From positions 124,001 through 188,000 of the forward strand of contig NZ_JADMLH010000002.1 in the NCBI RefSeq assembly GCF_016464385.1: a stretch of 64,000 nt of DNA. The letters are read 5' to 3'. Source of the DNA: Nucisporomicrobium flavum. GTDB taxonomy: Bacteria; Actinomycetota; Actinomycetes; Mycobacteriales; Micromonosporaceae. The notes below the pieces were generated by a model. The model worked only from the letters and a program-made list of their open reading frames with translations. It ran no database searches and was not told the DNA's origin. The position numbers and the translations under genes are program-made. This document shows positions 25,937 to 34,804 of this stretch, one piece after another (position 1 is the stretch's first letter; every line of letters starts with the position of its first letter).

Positions 25937-27445
25937 GTGACGGAAACCCCGCCTGGTCGCCTGCCCGTGCCCTACGTGCCAGGCATGTCCGGCTTGTCCG
26001 TCATGGCTCGCGGAGGGTACGCGACCGTGTACCGAGCGACACAGGATTCGGTCGGCCGCGAGGTCGCGATCAAGGTCGAGAACCGGACCCTCGAGAGTCC
26101 ACGGGACCAGGCCCGGTTCCTGCGCGAGGCGAAGGCCGCCGGGCGGATGTCGTCGCACCCGCACGTGGTCGACCTCTTCGACGTCGGCGTGACGGTGGAC
26201 CAGCACCCGTACCTGATCATGGAGCTGTGCGACGGCTCGTACCTGGACCGCATGCGGGTCTCGCCGCTCGGCGCGGTCGAGGCCCGCGACCTCGGGGTGA
26301 AGATCGCCGACGCGCTGGTGCACTCGCACGCCAACGGCGTGCTGCACCGCGACGTGAAGCCGGCCAACATCCTGTACTCGCACTTCAACCCGGCCGTGCT
26401 CGCCGACTTCGGCCTCGCCGTGCTGGGCGAGATGCGCGACTCGTCGGTGACCCTCGAGGTGCTCACCCCGGCGTATGCGCCGCCCGAGATGTTCTCGCAC
26501 GCCGACCCCTCGGGCGCCGTCGACGTGTACGCGCTCAGCGCCACCCTCTACGCGGTGATGCGCGGCCGCCCGCCACGCTGGGACGGCGACCGCAGCCCGA
26601 GCCTCATCACGCTGATGGACATGTTCACCAAGCCGATCCCCGACCTCCCCGGGGTCCCGCGCTCGCTGACCGACGTCCTGCGCTACGGCATGGCCAACGA
26701 CCCGCGGGACCGTCCCACCGCCGAGCAGCTGCGGGACATGCTCGCGGAGCTGCACCTCAGCCCCGCCGGGCACAATTCCGCCGGCGTGTACCGGTCGTCC
26801 ACGTTCGTGCCGCCCGCCCCGCGGCCGCACCACACCGCCCCGCCGCCCCGGCCGGTACCGCCGGTGACCCCGACCCGGGACGCGGCCGACGAGACGCCGA
26901 CCGTGCACACCGACAACCCCAAGCGGGGCAAGCGGAAGTGGCTGTTCGGCGGCTTCGGCGTGGCGCTGCTGCTCGCGGCGTCGATCGGCGGCTCGTGGCT
27001 GGCCGCGTCGCAGGGACCGACGGCTCGCTCGATCGCCGCCAAGCTCGCCGCGCCGACGGCCTCCACGCTGCCGGCCACGATGGTGCAGCTGCCCGGCTGC
27101 CCGGGGCGCTCGTACTGCCCCGGTGAGCTGGAGTGCTTCACCCTGCGGGCCGGCATGGGACCGGTGGCTCGCAAGGTGTCCTGCGCGAAGCGGCACAGCT
27201 GGGAGGTCTTCGCCGTCGGGTCGCTGCCCTCCGATGTGGACCCGCGGGACCGGGACGCGGTGACCACCGAGCCGGCCGTGCTGCGGGTGTGCAGCCGCAC
27301 CGTGTTCCGGCGGACGACCGCGCGTGCCGACGCGGCCGAATGGGCGCTGTCCGTGCTGCCGCCCACTTCCGAGGATCGGACGTTCCGGTGCCTGGCCGGT
27401 CAGGGCGCGGGCCGCCTGCACGGCCCGGTGCTGAGCCGGGGCTGA
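25937..27445 (+). CDS. Transmembrane Ser/Thr protein kinase (PknB-type) with Cys-rich extracellular domain
   Basis: 502 residues. Kinase domain about 15-275: glycine loop MARGGYATVYRA, catalytic Lys46 (VAIKV), HRDVKPANIL with catalytic Asp139, DFG at 157-159, and YAPPEMF in place of the usual APE segment. All core residues are present, so it should be active. A Pro-rich linker leads to one membrane segment (about 336-357, LFGGFGVALLLAASIGGSWL). The outer domain of about 140 residues has Cys at CPGRSYCPGELEC, VSCAKRHSWEVFAV, LRVCSRTV and FRCLAG; the C-x(3)-H-x-W-E-V pattern resembles septum-formation-type domains. It has its own likely leaderless start and sits 31 bases after the cyclase gene. 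It is convergent with the carboxylase-like pair. Confidence 0.9.
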   Translation: MTETPPGRLPVPYVPGMSGLSVMARGGYATVYRATQDSVGREVAIKVENRTLESPRDQARFLREAKAAGRMSSHPHVVDLFDVGVTVDQHPYLIMELCDGSYLDRMRVSPLGAVEARDLGVKIADALVHSHANGVLHRDVKPANILYSHFNPAVLADFGLAVLGEMRDSSVTLEVLTPAYAPPEMFSHADPSGAVDVYALSATLYAVMRGRPPRWDGDRSPSLITLMDMFTKPIPDLPGVPRSLTDVLRYGMANDPRDRPTAEQLRDMLAELHLSPAGHNSAGVYRSSTFVPPAPRPHHTAPPPRPVPPVTPTRDAADETPTVHTDNPKRGKRKWLFGGFGVALLLAASIGGSWLAASQGPTARSIAAKLAAPTASTLPATMVQLPGCPGRSYCPGELECFTLRAGMGPVARKVSCAKRHSWEVFAVGSLPSDVDPRDRDAVTTEPAVLRVCSRTVFRRTTARADAAEWALSVLPPTSEDRTFRCLAGQGAGRLHGPVLSRG

Positions 27446-27474
27446 CCCACCGGGGTTTCGCCTCCTCCGCTGCG

Positions 27475-29481
27475 TCACTCCGGGTCGAGCACCGCCAGCA
27501 GCTCGCCCGTGTCGACCTCGGCGCCCGGGTGCACCGGCAGCGAAGCCACCACCCCGGCCGACGGGGCGTGCACGGGGTGCTCGAGCTTCATCGCCTCCAG
27601 GGTCAGCAGCAGCTCGCCGGCGCGAACCCGCTGGCCCGGCACGACGAGCACGCGGCGTACGGCCCCGGGCAGCGGCGCGATCAGCGAACCCTCGGTGGCC
27701 TCCGGCGCCGGCAGCGGGAAGCGGGACAGCTCGCGGAGCGTGACCGAGCCCTCGGGGCTGTCCACGTAGGAGACGTCGCCGACCCGGTGCACCTTGAGGC
27801 TGAGCCGGATGCCGTTGACGTCGAGGTCCACCCGCGAGCCGTCGGCGTGCACCACGGTCGTGGGCGGGTGGTCGTCCAGCGTCGGCGCCTGACCGAGGCC
27901 GGCGAGGTCCAGCTCCTCCGGGTCCACCGCGCGCACCCACCAGCCCGCCAGCTCGCCGTGCCGGTTCATCCGGTAGCCCACCTCGACCGGGCCGGCCGGG
28001 CCGTCGTACACGGCGGTCTGCGAGCCGGACGGCACGTTGCGCCACCCCGACGGCAGCGAGCGCAGCACCGGGGCGTTCGACCGCCGGGCGGCGGCACCGG
28101 CCAGGGCGGCGGCGAGGCAGGAGATGCGAACCGCGTCCACGCTGGACAGCAGCGGGGCGAACACCTCGGGGTGCCGGTCCAGGAAGCCGGTGTCGACGTC
28201 CCCGGCCCGGAACGCCCCGTGCCGCAGCACGCGGACGAGCAGGTCGCGGTTCGAGACCACCCCGTGCAGTTCCGTACGGGTCAGCGCCGACGCGAGCATC
28301 CGCGCGGCCTCCTGCCGGGTGGGCGCCCACGCGACGAGCTTGGCGAGCATCGAGTCGTGCTGCCCGCCCACCACCGAGCCGTCCACCACCCCGGCGTCCA
28401 GGCGCAGGCCGGGCTGGGGCAGGGGGCGGAACGAGCCCGCCACATCCGGCACCTTGAAGCGGTGCAGGGTGCCGGCCGCGGGCAGCCACGCGTACGCGGG
28501 ATCCTCGGCGCAGATGCGTACCTCGATGGCGTGCCCGCGGATCGGCGGCGGGCCGGGCATCGGCAGGCTTCCGCCCTCGGCGATCAGCAGCTGCAGACGG
28601 ACGAGGTCGTACCCGGACACGCACTCGGTGACGGCGTGCTCCACCTGCAGGCTCGGCGTGAGCTCCACGAACCAGAAGGAGCCGTCCTCCTCCAGCAGGA
28701 ATTCGACCGCGCCGGCGCCCACGTACCCGATGGACCGGACGGCGAGGATCGCGGCCCGGCACAGCTGCTCGCGGAGCGCGGGGTCCACCGCCGGTGACGG
28801 CGTCTCCTCGATGATCTTCTGGTAGCGGCGCTGCACCGAGCACTCGCGCTCGCCGAAGGGCACTACGGCCCCGTGCGAGTCGGCCACGATCGGCACCTCG
28901 ATGTGCCGCACGTTCTCCAGGTACGGCTCGCAGAAGACGTCGTCGCCGGTCTCCTGGCGGGTGGTGGCCACCGCCTCGGCCAGCGTGACCGGGTCGCGGA
29001 CCACCCGCATGCCGGCGCCGCCGGTGCCGCCGGCCGGCTTGATCAGCACCGGGAAGTCGGTGACCGTCGCGGGGTCGGTCAGTGTCTGCAGCACCGGCAC
29101 GCCGGCCTCCGCGACGATGCCCTTGGTGTCGATCTTGCTGTGCAGCGTGCCGAGCGTCTTGGCCGGCGCGCCGACCCAGATCATGCCCGAGTCGGCCACC
29201 TCGGCGGCGAACTCCGGGTCCTCGGCCAGCGCCCCGTTGCCGGGATGGATCGCGTTGGCGCCGGCCCGTTTCGCCGCCGCGATGATCAGGTCGCCCCGCA
29301 GGTACGTCGACGACGGCGTGCCGCCGGTGAGACGGACCGCGTAGTCCGCCTCCGTCACGTGCGGCGCGTCGGAGTCGGCATCGGAGTAGACGGCGACCGT
29401 CTCGATGCCGACCAGGCGGCACGTGGCGAAGACCCGGCGGGCGATCTCCCCACGGTCGGCCACCAGAAGACGTCGGATCAC
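27475..29481 (-). CDS. Biotin carboxylase/BCCP-like acyl-CoA carboxylase alpha subunit, divergent active site
   Basis: 668 residues with the layout of actinobacterial alpha chains: biotin carboxylase (1-450) and a C-terminal biotinyl domain with EAMKLEHP (biotin Lys632). Several normally invariant active-site positions differ. The NRGEIA start is ADRGEIA; the glycine-rich loop is GGTGGAGMR; most notably the ExNxRxQVEH motif reads ELTPSLQVEH (273-282), losing the Asn and the Arg that in E. coli BC correspond to N290 and R292. Q and E of QVEH remain. So the fold and biotin site are kept while ATP-dependent biotin carboxylation is doubtful. It lies 46 bases downstream of the carboxyltransferase-like gene on the same strand and is convergent with the kinase gene. 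Confidence 0.85.
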   Translation of the reverse strand: MIRRLLVADRGEIARRVFATCRLVGIETVAVYSDADSDAPHVTEADYAVRLTGGTPSSTYLRGDLIIAAAKRAGANAIHPGNGALAEDPEFAAEVADSGMIWVGAPAKTLGTLHSKIDTKGIVAEAGVPVLQTLTDPATVTDFPVLIKPAGGTGGAGMRVVRDPVTLAEAVATTRQETGDDVFCEPYLENVRHIEVPIVADSHGAVVPFGERECSVQRRYQKIIEETPSPAVDPALREQLCRAAILAVRSIGYVGAGAVEFLLEEDGSFWFVELTPSLQVEHAVTECVSGYDLVRLQLLIAEGGSLPMPGPPPIRGHAIEVRICAEDPAYAWLPAAGTLHRFKVPDVAGSFRPLPQPGLRLDAGVVDGSVVGGQHDSMLAKLVAWAPTRQEAARMLASALTRTELHGVVSNRDLLVRVLRHGAFRAGDVDTGFLDRHPEVFAPLLSSVDAVRISCLAAALAGAAARRSNAPVLRSLPSGWRNVPSGSQTAVYDGPAGPVEVGYRMNRHGELAGWWVRAVDPEELDLAGLGQAPTLDDHPPTTVVHADGSRVDLDVNGIRLSLKVHRVGDVSYVDSPEGSVTLRELSRFPLPAPEATEGSLIAPLPGAVRRVLVVPGQRVRAGELLLTLEAMKLEHPVHAPSAGVVASLPVHPGAEVDTGELLAVLDPE

Positions 29482-29527
29482 TGCTCTGCTCTACCTTTCG
29501 GGGTCCTCGCGGCCTTTGTGGCTGGCC

Positions 29528-30976
29528 TCAGGGTCGGAACACGCCGATGTGCTCGGCGCCCTCGACGGTTGCGCTGTGCACGGCGGAAAGGCAGAGGCCG
29601 AGGACGGTACGGGTGTCCCGCGGGTCGATGATCCCGTCGTCCGGGAGCTTCCCGCGCGGTACCGAGTCGCCTGCCGGGCCCACCGGCCAGCTGAACAGGA
29701 ACCGTGGCTCGTACGCGCGGCCGTAGATCCCCCCGGCCTCCTCCGCCGGGGTGCCGCCGATCATCAGGGTCAGGTGCGGGACGGTCGACTTGGCGACCGC
29801 GTGCACCAGGGGGGCGCCGTGGCGTACGTCGGCCGCCTCGTGCTGCTCGGCCGACGGCATCCCGGTGTACTGCACGAACAGCAGGGTCGTCGCGGTCGCG
29901 TTGGCGAGCTGGATGAAGTGCACCGCCTTCTGCGTGTCCGCCGGTGAGAACGGGGCGCCCAGGTTCGCCAGCACGCCCACCGGGTAGCCGTGCAGTTCAC
30001 CCCAGCCGGTCACCAGCGCGGTGCCCTGGGCGGGCTTGAACTCGTCGAAGTCGCTGCCGTCGAGGATCCGGGCCAGCACCTCGCGCGGCTCGAACGTCGA
30101 CGACGGGTCCGCGCCGGCCATGGCGAGCAGATCCTCGGCGTCGTACTTGGGCGGCTCGGGCGGGAACGAGCGCGGCGCCGGACCGCGCTTGCGCCAGTTG
30201 AAGCGGCGTACGCACTGCCGGGCCAGCCGCAGCCCGTCCCGCTCGTCCTCGGCGAGCTGGTCCGCCGGGCCGGTCACTCCCGCCGGCACCGTCGGCGCGC
30301 TGCGTACCTCGGGGGCGGGACGGCCGTTGGCGGTGGCGGAGCGTACCGGCTGCGGGTGGATCGTCAGCATCTTCGCGTGCCCGCGCACCATGATCGTGTA
30401 GTCGGAGAGCGCCGGCAGGTACGCCGCGTCCCCGGTCGTCGCCCCGAACACCACGCACACCGTCGGCACCCGGTCGGCGGTGAGCTGGCTGAGGTCGCGG
30501 GCGATCGCGCCGCCCGGCGGCGGGCCCGCCGGGGCGGCCGCGCCGGTCGACTCCACGAGGTTCACCAGCGGCAGGCGGTTCACCGACGCGATCCGGGCGG
30601 CCCGGCGGATCTTCTCCACCGTGTACGGGTTCACCGCGCCGCCCTCGACCGTCGGGTCGTTGGCGATGACCACGCACTCGACACCCTCGACGACGCCGAT
30701 GCCGGTGACCACGCTCGCGCCGATCGGGAACTCCGAGCCCCACGCCGCGACCGGCGACAGCTCCAGGAACGGGCTGTCCTGGTCCAGCAGCATCTCCACG
30801 CGTTCGCGGGGCAGCAGCTTGCCGCGGGCGTGGTGCCGGGTGACCGACTTCTCCCCGCCGCCGGCCCGGGCCGCCTCCAGCGCCGTCTCCAGCTCGGTCA
30901 GCCGTTCCAGCATCGCGCTGCGGCTCGCCAGGTACGCGGGGGTGCGCGGGTCGATCGCGGTGTCCAGCACCGTCAC
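29528..30976 (-). CDS. Carboxyltransferase-like acyl-CoA carboxylase beta subunit, degenerate active site
   Basis: 482 residues, about 50 shorter than typical beta chains. Family blocks are clear: HHARGKLLPRERVEMLLD, FLELSPVAAWG, LPLVNLVESTGA, AGIYGRAYEPRFLFSW (as GGIYGRAY) and DDGIIDPRDTRTVLG. Both oxyanion-hole regions are altered: the usual AGGAY is GDAAY (182-186), and the C-terminal N-A-R-I-S-V-M-G-G-E-Q block that normally follows FSWP is absent, replaced by a short PVGPAGDSVPRGKLP bridge. The GTG at 30976 is chosen since upstream residues do not resemble the family; no good Shine-Dalgarno site is visible. It probably pairs with the alpha-like protein downstream. Catalysis looks unlikely; a regulatory or structural role is possible. 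Confidence 0.82.
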   Translation of the reverse strand: MTVLDTAIDPRTPAYLASRSAMLERLTELETALEAARAGGGEKSVTRHHARGKLLPRERVEMLLDQDSPFLELSPVAAWGSEFPIGASVVTGIGVVEGVECVVIANDPTVEGGAVNPYTVEKIRRAARIASVNRLPLVNLVESTGAAAPAGPPPGGAIARDLSQLTADRVPTVCVVFGATTGDAAYLPALSDYTIMVRGHAKMLTIHPQPVRSATANGRPAPEVRSAPTVPAGVTGPADQLAEDERDGLRLARQCVRRFNWRKRGPAPRSFPPEPPKYDAEDLLAMAGADPSSTFEPREVLARILDGSDFDEFKPAQGTALVTGWGELHGYPVGVLANLGAPFSPADTQKAVHFIQLANATATTLLFVQYTGMPSAEQHEAADVRHGAPLVHAVAKSTVPHLTLMIGGTPAEEAGGIYGRAYEPRFLFSWPVGPAGDSVPRGKLPDDGIIDPRDTRTVLGLCLSAVHSATVEGAEHIGVFRP

Positions 30977-31152
30977 GTCGTCACCCCGCTGCGCTGCACG
31001 CCCGCCACCTCGTTCAAAGCCCGCGCCCTCTCGACCGTCGTGGTGCCTCTCGACCACCTCGGTAACGAGCGGCTGACCGGGTGCGACACGGATCTTGTGG
31101 GGGCGGCTTTGTCGCCTGATCAGGTGGACGAACGGGCATCAAGCACGACAAA

Positions 31153-31175
31153 AGGCCGCCCCAGCGGGGCGGCCT
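31153..31175. terminator. Hairpin terminator after crp
   Basis: A perfect 10-bp stem (AGGCCGCCCC/GGGGCGGCCT) with a 3-nt loop lies between the crp stop and the carboxyltransferase-like gene start. On the minus strand it is followed by TTTTGTCG, a good intrinsic terminator. Confidence 0.8.
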
Positions 31176-31193
31176 CTCGTGATGTGTCGCAGA

Positions 31194-31871
31194 TCAGACG
31201 CGGGCGCGGCGCGCCAGGCGCTCCGGGTCCAGGATGATCACGCTCTTGCCGTCGAGGCGCAGCCAGGCCCGCGAGGCGAAGTCGGCGAGGGCCTTGTTGA
31301 CCGTCTCCCGGGAGGCGCCGACGAGCTGGGCGAGCTCCTCCTGGGTGAGGTCGTGCGTCACCCGCAGCACGCCGCCGTCGCGGGTGCCGAAGCGGCCGGC
31401 CATCTGCAGCAGGTTCTTCGCCACGCGGCCCGGTACGTCCGTGAAGATCAGGTCGGCGAGCGCGTCGTTCGTCCGGCGCAGCCTGCGCGCGAGCACCCGG
31501 AGCAGCTGCTCCGCGATCTCCGGGCGGTTGTTCAGCCAGGGCCGCAGCGACGACTTCTTCAGCCGGGCCAGGCGGGTGTCCGTCACCGCCGTGGCCGTTG
31601 CCGTGCGCGGGCCCGGGTCGAACAGCGACAGCTCGCCGAGCATGTCCGACGGGCCCATGATCGAGACAAGGTTCTGCCGGCCGTCCGCGGCCCGCCGACC
31701 GAGCTTGATCTTGCCGGAGAGAACGATGTAGAGGCTGTCACCCGCCTCGCCCTCGTTGAAGACGATGTCGCCCTTGCGGAACTCGATCGTCTCCATCTCC
31801 TTGGCGAGCGCCTCGGCCGCCTCCGGGTCCACACCCTGGAAGATCCCGCTGCGAGCCAGTACCTCATCCAT
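31194..31871 (-). CDS. crp: Crp/Fnr-family cAMP-responsive transcription regulator
   Basis: 225 residues: N-terminal cyclic-nucleotide-binding beta-roll ([20 protein letters not shown], then the phosphate-binding cassette [19 protein letters not shown], with the Glu, Arg and Thr expected for cAMP contacts), a dimerisation helix, and a C-terminal winged helix ([27 protein letters not shown]). Close in length and motif to mycobacterial Rv3676 and corynebacterial GlxR from memory. The ATG has GGAGG with 7-nt spacing. It is divergent from the CapA and nth side, with nth 1.5 kb away; in M. tuberculosis crp and nth are nearly adjacent. With an intact cyclase nearby, cAMP is a likely effector, though no consensus CRP site was recognised by eye. 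Confidence 0.92.
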   Translation of the reverse strand: MDEVLARSGIFQGVDPEAAEALAKEMETIEFRKGDIVFNEGEAGDSLYIVLSGKIKLGRRAADGRQNLVSIMGPSDMLGELSLFDPGPRTATATAVTDTRLARLKKSSLRPWLNNRPEIAEQLLRVLARRLRRTNDALADLIFTDVPGRVAKNLLQMAGRFGTRDGGVLRVTHDLTQEELAQLVGASRETVNKALADFASRAWLRLDGKSVIILDPERLARRARV

Positions 31872-32060
31872 CGCTGTACCTCCGAATACGCGCTTCGCCG
31901 CGCACGATCAGTCTAGGCGCACGCGGGCCGGAAACGGGCGGCACCCCTCGATCCAGATCTCGCAGCGTAACCACCACGGCCGCCAAGCCGGCCGAAATCC
32001 GTCGCTCTCGGTGAGCAGCGGTCGGCCGTTCGACGGTCGCGACGACTTGTCGCCCGACGG

Positions 32061-32066
32061 TATCGT
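32061..32066 (+). promoter_or_regulatory. Putative -10 element for the CapA-family gene
   Basis: TATCGT ends 8 nt before the ATG at 32075, with no Shine-Dalgarno site visible. Confidence 0.4.
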
Positions 32067-32074
32067 CCGGATCG

Positions 32075-33271
32075 ATGAATTCCCAGCCCTCGCCCCAGCG
32101 ACCCGGTCTGTTCGGCCGGCCGATCCTGACCGTCACGCTCGTCGTGGCGGTCCTCGCCGGAGCTGGCCTCGGTGGCGTCGCGCTCGCCGACCGCGGCCCC
32201 GAGCGCGCCCCGGCCACCTGGCACGCCGCCCCCACGTCGGCGCGCGCCTCGGCGACGACCCCCGCGGCCGGCGACGTCCAGGACACCGCCGCGGAGGAGC
32301 CGGACACCATCACGTTCTCGGCCACGGGCGACATCATCATGGGCAGCGCGCCGAACAAGCTGCCCGCGAACAACGGCGAGGGCTTCTTCGACTCGGTCAA
32401 GCCCGGGCTCAAGTCCGACCTGGTCATGGGCAACCTCGAACAGCCACTCACCGGGGACACCGGCACGTCCAAGTGCGGCACGCCGCCGCGCGCCAACTGC
32501 TTCGCGTTCCGTTCGCCGCCCTCGTACGCCGGGCACCTCAAGGACGCCGGTTTCGAGCTGCTGAACACCGCGAACAACCACTCCAAGGACTTCGGTACGC
32601 AGGGCTACCGCAACACCGTGAAGGCGCTCGAGGGCGCGGGGCTCAAGCACACCGGGGCCGAGGGGCAGATCACGGTCGTCGAGGTCAAGGGCGTGAAGGT
32701 CGCGGTCGTGGGCTTCTCGCCGTACGCCGGTGCGAACAACCTGAACGACATCCCGGCGGCGAAGGCCGTGATCCAGGAGGCGACCGGGCAGGCCGACGTC
32801 GTGGTGGTGCAGGTGCACATGGGCGCCGAAGGCTCCGACAAGGGCCACGTGAAGCCCGGCAACGAGCTGTTCTTCGGGGAGAACCGGGGCGACCCGATCA
32901 AGTTCAGTCACGCGGTCGTCGACGCCGGCGCTGACGTGGTGGTCGGGCACGGGCCGCACGTGCTGCGGGGCATGCAGTTCTACAAGGGCAAGCTCATCGC
33001 GTACAGCCTGGGCAACTTCGCCGGCGGCGGGCGCACGCTCAGCCGCGGCGGCGTCCTCGGGTACGGCGGCATCCTGCGCGTCACGGTCACCAGGGACGGC
33101 ACGTTCAAGAGCGGCAAGTTCCTGTCCACGGCGATGAACTCGGCAGGGCGTCCGACCCGGGACTCCGCGAACGAGCGGGGTCGCGCGCGCGTACGGGAGC
33201 TCTCCGCGGCCGACTTCGGGGACACCGCCGCCGAGATCGACGACAACGGGCTGATCTCCGCGCCGGCCTGA
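32075..33271 (+). CDS. CapA-family (poly-gamma-glutamate synthesis-type) metallophosphatase-fold protein
   Basis: 398 residues. An N-terminal membrane anchor ([20 protein letters not shown]) and an Ala/Thr-rich spacer precede a CapA domain: [11 protein letters not shown] at the start, [48 protein letters not shown] and [12 protein letters not shown]. These are the metal-ligand motifs of the family, whose members are related to metallophosphoesterases. Some are needed for poly-gamma-glutamate, others have unknown roles; no capB/capC genes are near, so a polymer role is not supported. It probably acts outside the membrane. It sits between crp (divergent) and nth (same strand, 88 bases later). 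Confidence 0.87.
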   Translation: MNSQPSPQRPGLFGRPILTVTLVVAVLAGAGLGGVALADRGPERAPATWHAAPTSARASATTPAAGDVQDTAAEEPDTITFSATGDIIMGSAPNKLPANNGEGFFDSVKPGLKSDLVMGNLEQPLTGDTGTSKCGTPPRANCFAFRSPPSYAGHLKDAGFELLNTANNHSKDFGTQGYRNTVKALEGAGLKHTGAEGQITVVEVKGVKVAVVGFSPYAGANNLNDIPAAKAVIQEATGQADVVVVQVHMGAEGSDKGHVKPGNELFFGENRGDPIKFSHAVVDAGADVVVGHGPHVLRGMQFYKGKLIAYSLGNFAGGGRTLSRGGVLGYGGILRVTVTRDGTFKSGKFLSTAMNSAGRPTRDSANERGRARVRELSAADFGDTAAEIDDNGLISAPA

Positions 33272-33346
33272 TCCGCGTAGCGCCTGGTCATCGGGGCGGC
33301 ATGCGGCGCGAGGCCTTCCGCGGCCGGGAATGTCGGTGGTGCGACG

Positions 33347-33352
33347 TACTCT
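33347..33352 (+). promoter_or_regulatory. Putative -10 element for leaderless nth operon
   Basis: TACTCT ends 7 nt before the GTG at 33360. This position argues for that GTG over the ATG at 33330. Confidence 0.5.
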
Positions 33353-33359
33353 TGCTCGC

Positions 33360-34196
33360 GTGAGTCGTCCCCTCGTCGCCGCACCCGCCGGTGCGGCCGT
33401 CCTCGCCCGGTCGGCCAAGCGATTCGCGGGGGAGACCCCCATCGGCCGCAAACGCCGGGCCCGCAAGATGGCCAAGGTGCTGGCCGAGACCCACCCCGAC
33501 GCGCACTGCGAGCTCGACTTCACGACGCCGCTGCAGCTCGCCGTCGCCACGATCCTCTCGGCGCAGTGCACCGACAAGAAGGTCAACGAGGTCACCCCGA
33601 CCGTCTTCGCCCGCTACCGGACGGCGGCCGACTACGCCGCCGCCGACCGGGCCGAGCTGGAGACGATTCTCAAGCCCACCGGCTTCTTCCGTGCCAAGAC
33701 GGACTCGCTGATCAAGCTCGGCCAGGCCCTCATCGACCGGCACGACGGCGTCCTGCCCGGCACGCTCGACGAGCTCGTCGCGCTGCCCGGCATCGGCCGC
33801 AAGACCGCCAACGTGATCCTCGGCAACGCCTTCGACGTCCCCGGCATCACCGTCGACACCCACTTCCGCCGCCTGGTCAACCGCTTCGGCTGGGTCCAGG
33901 AGGAGGACCCGGTGAAGATCGAGTTCCAGGTGGCCGAGCTCATCGAGAAGCGCGACTGGACCATGCTGTCGCACCGCATCATCTTCCACGGCCGGCGCGT
34001 CTGCCACGCCCGCAAGCCGGCCTGCGGCGCCTGCACCCTCGCCACGATGTGCCCGTCGTACGGCACCGGACCCACCGAGGCGGCCCCGGCGGCCAAGCTG
34101 CTCAAGGGCCCCCGCGCCCGGGACCTGGCAGCGCAGGCGGGCGTCGACCCCGACCTCGTCCCGGCGGCCGCGGTCGTGGCACCGGAGGCCCCATGA
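33360..34196 (+). CDS. nth: Endonuclease III (DNA glycosylase/AP lyase)
   Basis: Removes oxidised pyrimidines and cleaves at AP sites in base excision repair. 278 residues from the GTG at 33360, preferred because TACTCT ends 7 nt upstream; an ATG at 33330 would add 10 residues. Helix-hairpin-helix [17 protein letters not shown] carries the catalytic Lys, and VDTHFRRL carries the catalytic Asp. The [4Fe-4S] loop is [17 protein letters not shown] (C-x6-C-x2-C-x5-C). A C-terminal tail of about 45 residues extends past the usual end. It is the first gene of a tightly packed nth-tlpA-nudix-marP run, the same order as Rv3674c-Rv3671c; its TGA overlaps the next ATG (ATGA). Confidence 0.93.
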   Translation: MSRPLVAAPAGAAVLARSAKRFAGETPIGRKRRARKMAKVLAETHPDAHCELDFTTPLQLAVATILSAQCTDKKVNEVTPTVFARYRTAADYAAADRAELETILKPTGFFRAKTDSLIKLGQALIDRHDGVLPGTLDELVALPGIGRKTANVILGNAFDVPGITVDTHFRRLVNRFGWVQEEDPVKIEFQVAELIEKRDWTMLSHRIIFHGRRVCHARKPACGACTLATMCPSYGTGPTEAAPAAKLLKGPRARDLAAQAGVDPDLVPAAAVVAPEAP

Positions 34197-34804
34197 GCCG
34201 TGACCTCGCGAGCCGCCCGGCGCCCCGACCGGCACTGGCCCGGTGGCTGACCCCACCGCTGGTGCTGCTCCTGGCCGCCTGCACGGCGACCGAGGTCACA
34301 CCCGGCCCGGACGAGTCACCCGCGCCGTTCGCCGACTGCGCGTCGCTGACCGCTTCTTCCTCCGAGCCGGCGTCCGGGGGCGTGCCGGATCTGCCGGATC
34401 TCTCGCTGCCGTGCTTCACGGGCGGGGCTCCCGTGCGCCTCGCCGCCCTGCGCGGTCCGGCCGTCATCAACCTGTGGGGCTCCTGGTGCGCCCCCTGCCG
34501 CGAGGAACTCCCCCTCATCCAGGAGCTCGCCGACGCCACCGCCGGCCGGCTGCGGGTCATCGGGGTCGACACCCGGGACGACCGCGATGCCGGCGCTTCG
34601 TTCGCGTCCGACCACGGCGTCACCATGCCGACGCTCTACGACCGCGACCAGAAGCTGCTGACCGCGCTCGAGAAACTCCAGCTGCCGGTCACCGTGTTCC
34701 TCCGCGGGGACGGCAAACGCTTCGTCTACACCGGCGAGGCGCTCGACAAGCCGACCCTGGGCACCCTGGTGCGCGACCACACCGGCGTGACGGTGGCCGG
34801 GTGA
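34193..34804 (+). CDS. TlpA/ResA-like thioredoxin-fold lipoprotein (Rv3673c-like)
   Basis: 203 residues. A lipoprotein signal ([14 protein letters not shown], lipobox Cys about residue 28) anchors it outside the membrane, followed by a Ser/Pro-rich spacer and a thioredoxin-fold domain with [13 protein letters not shown] (redox CxxC) and the cis-Pro region [11 protein letters not shown]. The likely role is extracytoplasmic disulfide reduction or exchange. Its place just before marP, a protease whose family uses a structural disulfide, suggests a possible client; that link is an inference. The start overlaps nth (ATGA) and the stop overlaps the Nudix GTG (GTGA). Confidence 0.9.
   Translation: MSRDLASRPAPRPALARWLTPPLVLLLAACTATEVTPGPDESPAPFADCASLTASSSEPASGGVPDLPDLSLPCFTGGAPVRLAALRGPAVINLWGSWCAPCREELPLIQELADATAGRLRVIGVDTRDDRDAGASFASDHGVTMPTLYDRDQKLLTALEKLQLPVTVFLRGDGKRFVYTGEALDKPTLGTLVRDHTGVTVAG

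Noticed and set aside
25292..29422. 1376-codon open frame on the minus strand spanning kinase and carboxylase-like genes
   Set aside because: It crosses three genes with recognised domains in other frames and has no recognisable domain itself.
31872..32074. Crp binding site controlling crp or CapA
   Set aside because: No TGTGA-N6-TCACA-like palindrome could be found by eye in this interval.
33330..33359. ATG at 33330 as nth start
   Set aside because: The GTG at 33360 has a -10 hexamer at the exact leaderless spacing and the added residues are not conserved-looking; kept only as an alternative.
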